A stretch of DNA of 6,845 nucleotides, from positions 1 through 6,845 of the forward strand of contig JAGVNP010000226.1 of assembly GCA_020053185.1 (NCBI GenBank). Reading direction: 5' to 3'. Source of the DNA: Deltaproteobacteria bacterium (GTDB lineage Bacteria; Desulfobacterota; Desulfomonilia; UBA1062). Shown here one piece after another: positions 1 through 6,201 of the stretch. The stretch's first letter is position 1; each line of letters starts with the position of its first letter. The translations under genes were made by a program, and so were the position numbers. The notes under the pieces are model-generated. The model was given only the letters and a program-made list of their open reading frames with translations, had not been told where the DNA came from and ran no database searches.

Positions 1-1136
1 AACCCAACTACCTTGGCGCCATTACGAATGATCAGCTTGTCATTGCCATTGATCAGATATATCTGGCCTATGCCATTACGTAAGGAGGAACTTGCCAGAT
101 GAACATGCCACTGGTCAGGTTTATTAGCGTCCACCCCCAGGACCTGAATAGCATCTCCTTTATTTAGGGATATCTTCTCTCCAGAAGAAACAAAGACTTC
201 TTTATCATTGACCTTGACCTTAAGTCCTTTGAGTTTTTCATTTTTCCCAATCTCTGTTTCAATCACATCAGGGTCTTCAGACGGCAATTTATCAGTAACA
301 ATTCCAACTTCCGTGATTATTGTGTTTACTGCCGTGGTAAGAAAAGAGATCGCTTCAGGGTTGGAACAGTTTTTTGTAGCTTCTAAGCCCAAAGCTATCC
401 TATGTTCTCCTGCCAAAGCATAAAAAGTAAGGGACTGGCGCTGCTCTTTGTATAACGAACTTTCACTTCCGGTATCAGTGTTAATTACCTTAAAGTGATA
501 ATCGGGTGATTTGATCCTGAGATTGACCTGTGTTGCCACATTTTCTGCAAATTTTTCTAATTCCAGTTTTTCGCCATTGGGCAGACAAAAGACAGGAGCA
601 TCAATGACATTTGATTGTCCCCATCGCGAAGGATTTCTCTGTTTGTCAACCCAGACAGGAGAGTAGAAACCATTGCCCTGATGGAGATTGAGCACATAAT
701 CGGATTTTCTGATAAGCGACTTGGCCAGATTTACCACCTTGGTATCAGGACTCAGTTCCATAACTTCTGAAAGATGAAAGAGACGATTCATATCTCCATT
801 AAGTCCGTTCCTTGTTCCGGAAAGAATAGCCGACATATTAAGCCTGGGGACTATAATAAGATTGCCTCTTTCTAACTTAAGATCCAAATACCTCTCTGTG
901 GTCAGATAAGGAGCAATTTCATCACCATGAATACCACTAACAATGAGAAGAGTCGGCCCGGCTTGTTTGCCATAAATATGATAGACCCTGACCTCCTGGT
1001 CAGTGCCCTTAAAAAATTCCTCGACCTTCATCTCCGGAGTATCCGATGCGCTTAAAGAGACAACAGGGACAAGCCAGATAAATCCAATAATTAAAACAGT
1101 TGCAACTATAAACGATCTTCGCCGACAATTTGCCAT
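1..1136 (-). CDS. M14/M99-family zinc carboxypeptidase, Csd4/Pgp1-like (3' end beyond window)
   Basis: Exported zinc metallopeptidase, predicted to be a D,L-carboxypeptidase that trims peptidoglycan tripeptides to dipeptides in the periplasm. The frame is open from ATG 1136 to the left edge (378 codons visible, no stop), so the C-terminus is missing. Residues 1-30 form a signal peptide with an Arg-rich start (CRRRSFI, faintly Tat-like), a hydrophobic core and a likely cut near SLSA/SD. The M14 zinc motif SGIHGDE gives H70 and E73. NGLNGDMNRLF (110-120) supplies the substrate-binding Arg, LHQGNGFY (151-158) gives the third ligand H152, and LGLEAT (249-254) gives the likely catalytic E252. The strings GDMNR, LHQGNGFYSPVWVD, NPSRWG and SLTFYA closely resemble what I recall of Helicobacter Csd4, which favours M99 over AstE/AspA deacylases. 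Residues 300-378 are beta-rich and match an accessory domain. The start lies 31 nt inside the upstream YkuD gene, behind a weak GGGGAAG ribosome site. Confidence 0.88.
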   Translation of the reverse strand, partial: MANCRRRSFIVATVLIIGFIWLVPVVSLSASDTPEMKVEEFFKGTDQEVRVYHIYGKQAGPTLLIVSGIHGDEIAPYLTTERYLDLKLERGNLIIVPRLNMSAILSGTRNGLNGDMNRLFHLSEVMELSPDTKVVNLAKSLIRKSDYVLNLHQGNGFYSPVWVDKQRNPSRWGQSNVIDAPVFCLPNGEKLELEKFAENVATQVNLRIKSPDYHFKVINTDTGSESSLYKEQRQSLTFYALAGEHRIALGLEATKNCSNPEAISFLTTAVNTIITEVGIVTDKLPSEDPDVIETEIGKNEKLKGLKVKVNDKEVFVSSGEKISLNKGDAIQVLGVDANKPDQWHVHLASSSLRNGIGQIYLINGNDKLIIRNGAKVVG

Positions 1137-2293
1137 TTTTCTTCCCCGTTCTTTTCTAGATACAAAATCTTCCGGTCAAACGTATTGAAATTATTGGAAA
1201 CATAGGATTGATCAAACCGGATAACAGCAATACGTTTTCCATTTTTACGAAAAGTAAGCATAGCCTCATTAGACGACTTGATCTCAATAAAGCTTTTATC
1301 GCGATTTACTCTCTCCTTATGCAGCTTGAATCTCTGGTAATCCATGCCATCACTCGTTATAAAGTCAGGAGAATAGAAACTGAGATACTTTGCGGTATCG
1401 AGACTCTCCCATGCCTGTTTCCAGGAATCAAAAAATCCTTTCAGCTCATTGGTGGATCCATCCTGGTCTTCAGGACTTCTTAATGCTATTTCATTGGCTA
1501 TTACTATAAAGGTATGGTCTGGCTTAATCACCTGAGCCAATTCCATCAGATAATCATTGTCAATCGCTACGCAGCCTCTTGTGGTTAGAATATCTTCCAG
1601 TTTCTGCTTCGGGTCATGACCATGCAGCCAGATACCATTACCGGTCTTCCCTTCTTTGCGATCCAGGAGGTTGGGATAATTTAAAGGAAAAGCACCCCAG
1701 CCATATCTTGCAGGCAGACTTTTGCCCGGAATAACTCTTGTGATAAAGTAAATTCCCTCAGGTGTGGCAAAATCGCCATATGAAGTTTTATCATTATGGT
1801 TCTTTCCAACAATAACCGGATATTTTTTAATAAAAGAAAATTCGCCGCCAGCATAATGAAAGAGGTAAAGATTCCTGGTCTTTTTTTCACATATAAGTAC
1901 ATGATCTCCATCCGGCAGCCCAACCAGATTGTCAGGAATTAACTCACGCTGAACAGCAACGGGTTCTGGAGCTTTCTGGACGGAAACAGGTGAGTCCTGT
2001 TTTTCAACCTCTTCTTTTACAGCATTATTACTTTCTCCAGTCTCTTCCGTGTTTTTTTGCATAGCGTCTTCCGAATTTAGAACCTTCGTGTCATTCAAAT
2101 TTTTTTCTATTTCCATAAGATCCGCATGAAAACTTTTTACATCAACCTTTTCATGCTTATGGCAGGAAGAAAGCGCTGTTATTAAAAGCAAACCTAATAA
2201 AAGAATGGCAAATCTGGAAATACGAGCTGGCTCAGATGACAGCCTTTTTCTTTTTAACCACCATATTATTTGCGGATTGTACCTTTTATTCAT
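1106..2293 (-). CDS. YkuD L,D-transpeptidase-fold lipoprotein with NTF2-like C-terminal domain, Csd6/Pgp2-like
   Basis: Predicted envelope lipoprotein of 395 aa acting on peptidoglycan stem peptides, as an L,D-carboxypeptidase (tetrapeptide to tripeptide) or an L,D-transpeptidase. A long basic N-region leads to a hydrophobic segment (28-41) and the lipobox LSSC with lipidation at C44. Position +2 is His, so outer-membrane sorting is likely. Residues 45-118 are a charged Glu/Lys/Ser-rich linker. The YkuD domain spans about 127-268: YGDFATPEGIYFI (172-184), WLHGHD with H224, and TTRGCVAI with nucleophile C241. R239 replaces the usual His of the SHGC motif, as I recall also for Csd6-type proteins. 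Residues 282-395 look like an NTF2-like domain (GFFDSWKQAWESLDTAKYLSFYSPDF, then beta strands ending in WQIVGEDRL). YkuD plus NTF2 is the Csd6/Pgp2 architecture. The M99 carboxypeptidase gene overlaps its 3' end, so one transcript is likely. No good ribosome site precedes ATG 2293, so the start is less certain than the gene. Substrate is inferred. Confidence 0.9.
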   Translation of the reverse strand: MNKRYNPQIIWWLKRKRLSSEPARISRFAILLLGLLLITALSSCHKHEKVDVKSFHADLMEIEKNLNDTKVLNSEDAMQKNTEETGESNNAVKEEVEKQDSPVSVQKAPEPVAVQRELIPDNLVGLPDGDHVLICEKKTRNLYLFHYAGGEFSFIKKYPVIVGKNHNDKTSYGDFATPEGIYFITRVIPGKSLPARYGWGAFPLNYPNLLDRKEGKTGNGIWLHGHDPKQKLEDILTTRGCVAIDNDYLMELAQVIKPDHTFIVIANEIALRSPEDQDGSTNELKGFFDSWKQAWESLDTAKYLSFYSPDFITSDGMDYQRFKLHKERVNRDKSFIEIKSSNEAMLTFRKNGKRIAVIRFDQSYVSNNFNTFDRKILYLEKNGEEKWQIVGEDRL

Positions 2294-2384
2294 AACTTTT
2301 ATGAAATACTATTTTTTTCCTGCTACTTCAATCAAATTATCATCAAAATCTGCTGGGCAACCATCCTGGCTAAAAAGGTAGCTT

Positions 2385-2415
2385 ATTATCAGGAATACTT
2401 AAAGATTGTTGACAA
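2385..2415 (-). promoter_or_regulatory. Possible divergent promoter for the YkuD-M99 operon
   Basis: On the minus strand TTGTCA (2415-2410) is followed after 19 nt by GATAAT (2390-2385). The spacer is longer than ideal and the leader to ATG 2293 would be about 85 nt. The -35 box overlaps that of the forward promoter, so the two directions might compete for polymerase. This is a pattern match only, in an AT-rich stretch. Confidence 0.25.
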
Positions 2416-2438
2416 GCCAAGATGCACCCTTGTATATA
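2409..2438 (+). promoter_or_regulatory. Sigma70-like promoter for the 135-aa membrane protein gene
   Basis: A perfect -35 box TTGACA (2409-2414) is followed after 18 nt by TATATA (2433-2438), with TG immediately before it; TATAAC at 2435-2440 is an alternative -10 with a longer spacer. Transcription would begin near 2445, leaving a leader of about 25 nt that contains the ribosome site. It lies in the divergent gap between the minus-strand YkuD operon and the plus-strand genes, where a promoter is expected. Confidence 0.6.
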
Positions 2439-2455
2439 ACATAATCAGTGTTCTT

Positions 2456-2462
2456 GAGGAGG
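2456..2462 (+). promoter_or_regulatory. Strong ribosome binding site fixing the GTG start at 2470
   Basis: GAGGAGG lies 7 nt upstream of GTG 2470. It is a near-consensus Shine-Dalgarno sequence and decides this non-ATG start. Confidence 0.75.
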
Positions 2463-2469
2463 AAAGTCA

Positions 2470-2877
2470 GTGCAAAGACTTAAAAAGATAGGGTTGATTG
2501 TTTTCATTGCGCTCACCATGCTGTGTTGCGCGGGATGCACTTCCAATCATGAAGAGTTCTCCGGCCCTATACATATGGACATTTCTGAAGATCTCGGTTT
2601 ATCAGGCTTTATATTCGGAACATTCGTTTTGCTCCATGCATACATCGTCATTATTATAAGCTGCGTAATCCTCATTCTAAAGGATCGGGGGATTGAAAAA
2701 TTAGTAAATATATCACACGCCGTTTTAGGTATGATAAATATCCCGGAGAAAATAAAGGTACATATCACCAATCTCCTTAACAAACTCAACAATGAAGATG
2801 TAAGAATACAGGTTGGCTCAGTTGGCCTGCTCATTGGCATTACGCTTGCCTACTTAAGCGCATGGATCGCCCTGTAA
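2470..2877 (+). CDS. Small membrane-anchored protein of unknown function
   Basis: I do not recognise this 135-aa protein. It starts at GTG behind a strong ribosome site and promoter, which makes it a real gene. Residues 1-23 are a signal-peptide-like segment (basic QRLKK, hydrophobic core, then LCCAGC). C23 could be a lipidation site, but Cys at -3 departs from the usual lipobox, so it may instead be a plain signal or anchor. A short acidic stretch (27-42) follows, then a hydrophobic transmembrane segment at about 45-70, a basic/amphipathic loop (71-112), and a second hydrophobic segment at about 115-135 ending almost at the stop. The layout suggests a small inner-membrane protein with a cytoplasmic or periplasmic loop. 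It precedes a secreted M48 protease on the same strand by 135 nt and is divergent from peptidoglycan-trimming genes, so an envelope role is possible but not shown. Confidence 0.75.
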   Translation: MQRLKKIGLIVFIALTMLCCAGCTSNHEEFSGPIHMDISEDLGLSGFIFGTFVLLHAYIVIIISCVILILKDRGIEKLVNISHAVLGMINIPEKIKVHITNLLNKLNNEDVRIQVGSVGLLIGITLAYLSAWIAL

Positions 2878-3012
2878 CAGAGCGCTAAAAGCCCTTATTC
2901 TTCGATACCTGCAATAATACAGTAATCCCACTCTTCAAGGCCTCAATTGATAGTCGCATTTAAAAGATCCCTCTTGAAAAAGACCTTGTTAAAATGTAAG
3001 TTTATTCTCGCA

Positions 3013-4320
3013 ATGAAAAAGACCTTCATCTTGATGTTTACTATCTTATTCCTTTCCCATGTTCCAAACTTGTGGGCCATGAGTTATGAAGAGGAACACG
3101 AGATTGCAAAAGAGTATATCTCGTGGCTGGAGGCGAGAAACCTCATCATCCACAATGAAGAGACGCTCTGGACTTTGCAGAACCTCACAGACCGTCTGGC
3201 AGAACAGATCGATACGCCTCTTTACCATTACAAGATATATCTCGTAGATGACCGATCGGTAAACGCATTTGCCATACCTGACGGCCATATATTCATCAAT
3301 TTGGGCACCTTGCTTTTCGTGAAGGATATTGACGAACTTGCTGCTGTCATCGGCCACGAGATGGGTCATTGCCAACTCAGACACATTTCAGAAGCCCTCT
3401 CTTTCCAGAAAAAAATCAATATTGCTGAAGTTGTAGGAATCCTTGCAGGAGCTCTGCTCTCGTCAAAAAATCCTGAAGTGGGCACTGCTCTCATCTACTC
3501 ATCTCTGGGTGGGTCAGAAAATTTCAGGCTGAGTTACACGAGAATCCAAGAAACAGAGGCAGACAAGTTCAGCAAAGAAATTCTTACAAAGTCATCCATA
3601 AATCCATCATGTATTACCAGATTTCTGGTCAGGCTGCGCACATATTCATCCACTGCAGAGACCCCAGAATACCTTCTTACACATCCATATCTTGAGAATC
3701 GTATCGCATCCTTGCAAATCGAAGAGAGTGCTCCAAAACCAGAGGCCAGATACTGGTCCTTAACTGCATCAGTGCTCGGTTTACTGCTTACCGAAGAAGA
3801 AGTTAAAGCAAGGATAAAAGACCTGCCCGAGCCGTATAACAGGCTCAGTCTTGGAATCGCAAAGATTCGTAGCGGCTTTGTCCAGGAAGGCTTAACACTT
3901 CTTGAGGGAATAGATCTTCCCCAGGCCTATGCGTGGAAAGGGCTTGCACTCTATTCTCTCGGGGAAGAAGAGCAGGCCATTCCATATCTGAAAAGATACC
4001 ATTTGTCCCTTGATGCAAGTCTTGCCCTAGCTGATATCATGGAAAAGAAAGGTCAGACAGAAGAAGCCCTGAAAATACTCGCACCATTCGAGCAATATCA
4101 CCCGAGAGCTGCTTATAAGACAGGCTCTCTGTATCAGAAGATCAACAAGACGTGTCAGGCTCATGTGGCTTTTGCCAGATATTTCTATTATACGAAAAAC
4201 TATAAATCTAGCACCTACCACATTGATAAGGCTCTCGCATGCGAAGATAAAGAAATTGGAAAAGATGTCTTAAATGAGATGAAAGACATGAAGGACAGCA
4301 TAAAAGCACAGGCAAAATAA
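3013..4320 (+). CDS. Secreted M48-family metalloprotease with C-terminal TPR-like region (BepA/YfgC-like)
   Basis: Predicted periplasmic zinc protease and chaperone of the BepA type, which in E. coli supports assembly or removal of outer-membrane beta-barrel proteins. Numbered from ATG 3013 (435 aa), residues 1-22 are a signal peptide (MKK, hydrophobic core, LWA/MSYEEE). The catalytic motif is GHEMGH, with zinc ligands H115 and H119 and catalytic E116. ETEAD supplies the third ligand E182, and THPYLENRIASLQ contains H224, equivalent to the regulatory His of BepA. NAFAIPDGHIFINLGTL (84-100) is the typical M48 strand before the helix. Residues about 273-418 are helical repeats of TPR type (YAWKGLALYSLGEEEQAIPYL, then further helices). 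The frame is open back to TTG 2947, which has AAGG 6 nt upstream and would add 22 residues before the signal peptide; ATG 3013 lacks a clear ribosome site but gives a normal signal peptide, so I prefer it. The client protein is unknown. Confidence 0.9.
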   Translation: MKKTFILMFTILFLSHVPNLWAMSYEEEHEIAKEYISWLEARNLIIHNEETLWTLQNLTDRLAEQIDTPLYHYKIYLVDDRSVNAFAIPDGHIFINLGTLLFVKDIDELAAVIGHEMGHCQLRHISEALSFQKKINIAEVVGILAGALLSSKNPEVGTALIYSSLGGSENFRLSYTRIQETEADKFSKEILTKSSINPSCITRFLVRLRTYSSTAETPEYLLTHPYLENRIASLQIEESAPKPEARYWSLTASVLGLLLTEEEVKARIKDLPEPYNRLSLGIAKIRSGFVQEGLTLLEGIDLPQAYAWKGLALYSLGEEEQAIPYLKRYHLSLDASLALADIMEKKGQTEEALKILAPFEQYHPRAAYKTGSLYQKINKTCQAHVAFARYFYYTKNYKSSTYHIDKALACEDKEIGKDVLNEMKDMKDSIKAQAK

Positions 4321-4331
4321 ATACAATCGTA

Positions 4332-4446
4332 ACTACTTAAGGAGCCAGTAGCCAGAATTCAGGAGTCAGAATGAAAAGAGGCTCTACTAAGGCATATCCT
4401 GCGTCTATTCTGGATTCTGGCTACTGAATTCTGACTTCTGAGTAGT
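4332..4446. repeat. Imperfect inverted repeat filling the gap between convergent genes
   Basis: The outer ends ACTACT (4332-4337) and AGTAGT (4441-4446) are complementary. Inside them CAGTAGCCAGAAT (4346-4358) pairs exactly with ATTCTGGCTACTG (4414-4426), and AGTCAGAAT (4364-4372) can pair with ATTCTGACT (4428-4436). The arms are built from recurring short words (CAGAATTCAG, AGTCAGAAT, TAGCCAGAAT), so several alternative hairpins can form around a loop of about 40-55 nt. No T-run follows on either strand, so it is not a classical terminator, although it could block readthrough from both genes. This word family resembles dispersed intergenic repeats I have seen in several anaerobe genomes; that is recall, not a search result. 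Confidence 0.7.
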
Positions 4447-6201
4447 CTATTCCTCATCCTTGAAAATCGCCTTGATCTTGCTTATATCAAAAACATCACC
4501 CTCTCCGGTATCCTCGCAAAATGCCTCCAAAAAGAAGTTTCCGGATTGTCTGTATATGTAAATCGGACTTATCTCCTTCATCTGTATCTCGCCATAGCCT
4601 TTTTTGGGATAAAAAATAATAAGGTTTCTTCCCTCCAAAATAGCCTTTTCAAACATCTCTACTCTTTCTTCTCCGTAAGGAAGCGGGATTACCATTCCGT
4701 AAGGATAAACTCCGTCCGGATACGCATATTTTTTTTCAATCTTCGACTCTGTCCTGGCCGGCAAGGTCTTTTTCCACTCGATGCCACGTTCTTTTTCTGA
4801 ATGCACTTCCGGGTTATCCACCATGAGCCCACGCTTGTGAAGCGATTCGATAATATCATCATCAAGTTTGTCAGGAATCCTGTATACCCCCGGGAGTATC
4901 TCTTCAAGATCCTGAGCCTTGTCTCTGTTTTCGTTAACTATGAGAAATGTCCCTTTTACGATCTTAACTTTCTTGATGCCGTTAGACCATCCTTTTATGG
5001 TTTTGTGGACATTGTCTGCGATCTTATGCTTTGATACACGCTCGAGAAACTCCTCCATACTCTCTAGCGTCCAGCCATATCTGAGCCCCCGGATAACTGA
5101 TTCCCTTGTAACACGATAGATGCTCACCTTGTCTGCTTTTTCAATATCAGCAATCTCTCCAAAGCGAAGATGGTCCACAGGATCAAAATTCATTGGCACC
5201 AGTATTTCCATGGTAGGCTGGATGATCACCTCTTCTTCATATTCTTTAGAGGGCGAATCCACATTGCCTGTGGTGAAAGTTTTATACACATCCTTCCTAA
5301 ACCTTATCCATTGCTTGGTGATATCTTCCTCAAGAACACCGATTGCTATCCATAATGAAAGCAGCGAAGGCAGGATCGTATCCAGATCCGATATCTCAGG
5401 ACTATATTGTTTGATATGCAAAAACATGGATCTTGTTAGCCACTTTCGTAATATGACCCCGTCCTTTATGAGATGAAAAACCTTTGTATGCAGGCCAAAA
5501 AGATCCTTGCAGGATTCCGTAAAACGCCAGATGCCGTAATGGATATGTCCATCCAAAGCAAGGCTCATGGCATGACCAGAGCTTACCATGACCACACCAT
5601 CTTTTTCTTCCAGACATCCAAGAGCGACAAGCTCGGCATATATCCTTGGAACATCGACTGCAAGTCCTATCATGCTCTGAAGGGTATCAGAATCTTTTTT
5701 GTACAATTCCATGCCGGATCTGCATTTGAACCTGCCAGCTTTTATGGCATTTATCATCAGAACATGGGGATGGATATCAGACTGAATTTCTTCTTTCCAC
5801 TCAATGCTCTGTTCGGAAATATTTTGAAAAACTGCAATGTCTTTTACTATGGCAAAAAGCGTGGGAAGCATTATCACAACATCCCTGCCTGTAAGCCCAC
5901 CCTGAAAGACAAATCCCAGCTTGCCAAGCCGAATGAGCCTCATTTTAAAATCATCCAGCTCATTGGAATAAATACCAGCACAAACAGACCATTCTGCCTG
6001 TCCGCCCAGTTCATAAAGATCGTGAAGAAGATCGCGATCCTCTGGCTTTAAGGTATTTATGGCTTGCTTCAAAATCTTTAAATCGCAGAGGCTTTCTGAA
6101 AGCTTTTTTGCGCTAGCCTTCTCGCCCAGTATCTGGGAAGAAATGAGATCAACCATGTATTCAGGAAGACTCGCGATAAGTTCTCTAGTTGAAATCTTCA
6201 A
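4447..6201 (-). CDS. XPB-partner protein: helicase-associated (Helicase_C_3-like) domain plus C-terminal WYL-like domain
   Basis: Probable partner of the XPB helicase encoded just upstream; it has no helicase motor motifs of its own. Numbered from TTG 6201 (584 aa), residues 1-300 are helical, with winged-helix-like stretches (LKPEDRDLLHDLYELGGQAEW, 51-71) typical of this family. Residues about 324-422 match the XPB/Ssl2 N-terminal helicase-associated domain: VIIQPTMEILVP, then ADKVSIYRVTRESVIRGL, GWTLESMEEFLERVS and a closing KGW. Residues 513-581 read as a WYL-like nucleic-acid or ligand-sensing domain: AILEGRNLIIFYPKKG, EISPIYIYRQSGNFFLEAFC, VFDISKIKAIF. The frame is open to another TTG at 6216 (589 aa), but GAGGA sits 8 nt before 6201, and ATG 6156 is a further option. 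It overlaps the helicase gene by 17 nt (32 nt from 6216), implying coupled translation. Actinobacteria also pair XPB with a protein of this class. Its biochemical role is unknown; repair is inferred. Confidence 0.82.
   Translation of the reverse strand: MKISTRELIASLPEYMVDLISSQILGEKASAKKLSESLCDLKILKQAINTLKPEDRDLLHDLYELGGQAEWSVCAGIYSNELDDFKMRLIRLGKLGFVFQGGLTGRDVVIMLPTLFAIVKDIAVFQNISEQSIEWKEEIQSDIHPHVLMINAIKAGRFKCRSGMELYKKDSDTLQSMIGLAVDVPRIYAELVALGCLEEKDGVVMVSSGHAMSLALDGHIHYGIWRFTESCKDLFGLHTKVFHLIKDGVILRKWLTRSMFLHIKQYSPEISDLDTILPSLLSLWIAIGVLEEDITKQWIRFRKDVYKTFTTGNVDSPSKEYEEEVIIQPTMEILVPMNFDPVDHLRFGEIADIEKADKVSIYRVTRESVIRGLRYGWTLESMEEFLERVSKHKIADNVHKTIKGWSNGIKKVKIVKGTFLIVNENRDKAQDLEEILPGVYRIPDKLDDDIIESLHKRGLMVDNPEVHSEKERGIEWKKTLPARTESKIEKKYAYPDGVYPYGMVIPLPYGEERVEMFEKAILEGRNLIIFYPKKGYGEIQMKEISPIYIYRQSGNFFLEAFCEDTGEGDVFDISKIKAIFKDEE

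Noticed and set aside
208..423. 71-codon plus-strand open frame
   Set aside because: Antisense to the M99 gene, which has intact zinc ligands and stays open for 378 codons.
2878..2946. Possible terminator after the 135-aa gene (AGCGCT followed by an AAAAGCCC stretch)
   Set aside because: Only a 6-nt self-palindrome; no stable stem followed by a T-run could be drawn.
2974..2995. Possible promoter before the M48 gene (TTGAAA and TAAAAT)
   Set aside because: The spacer is only 10 nt, too short for sigma70, so M48 may be read from the promoter at 2409 or from one not visible.
4332..4446. CRISPR repeat or rho-independent terminator in the convergent gap
   Set aside because: The words recur with mismatches and irregular spacing and form an inverted, not regularly spaced direct, layout; no T-run follows the stem on either strand.
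5120..5476. 118-codon plus-strand open frame, with a second frame at 5170-5355
   Set aside because: Antisense to the Helicase_C_3-like domain coding region; Ser-rich shadow without recognisable motifs.
5473..6051. Long open frame (192 codons) on the plus strand
   Set aside because: It lies wholly antisense to the helicase-associated gene, whose frame shows clear family motifs. The translation is Cys/Phe/His-rich with no domain pattern and no ribosome site.
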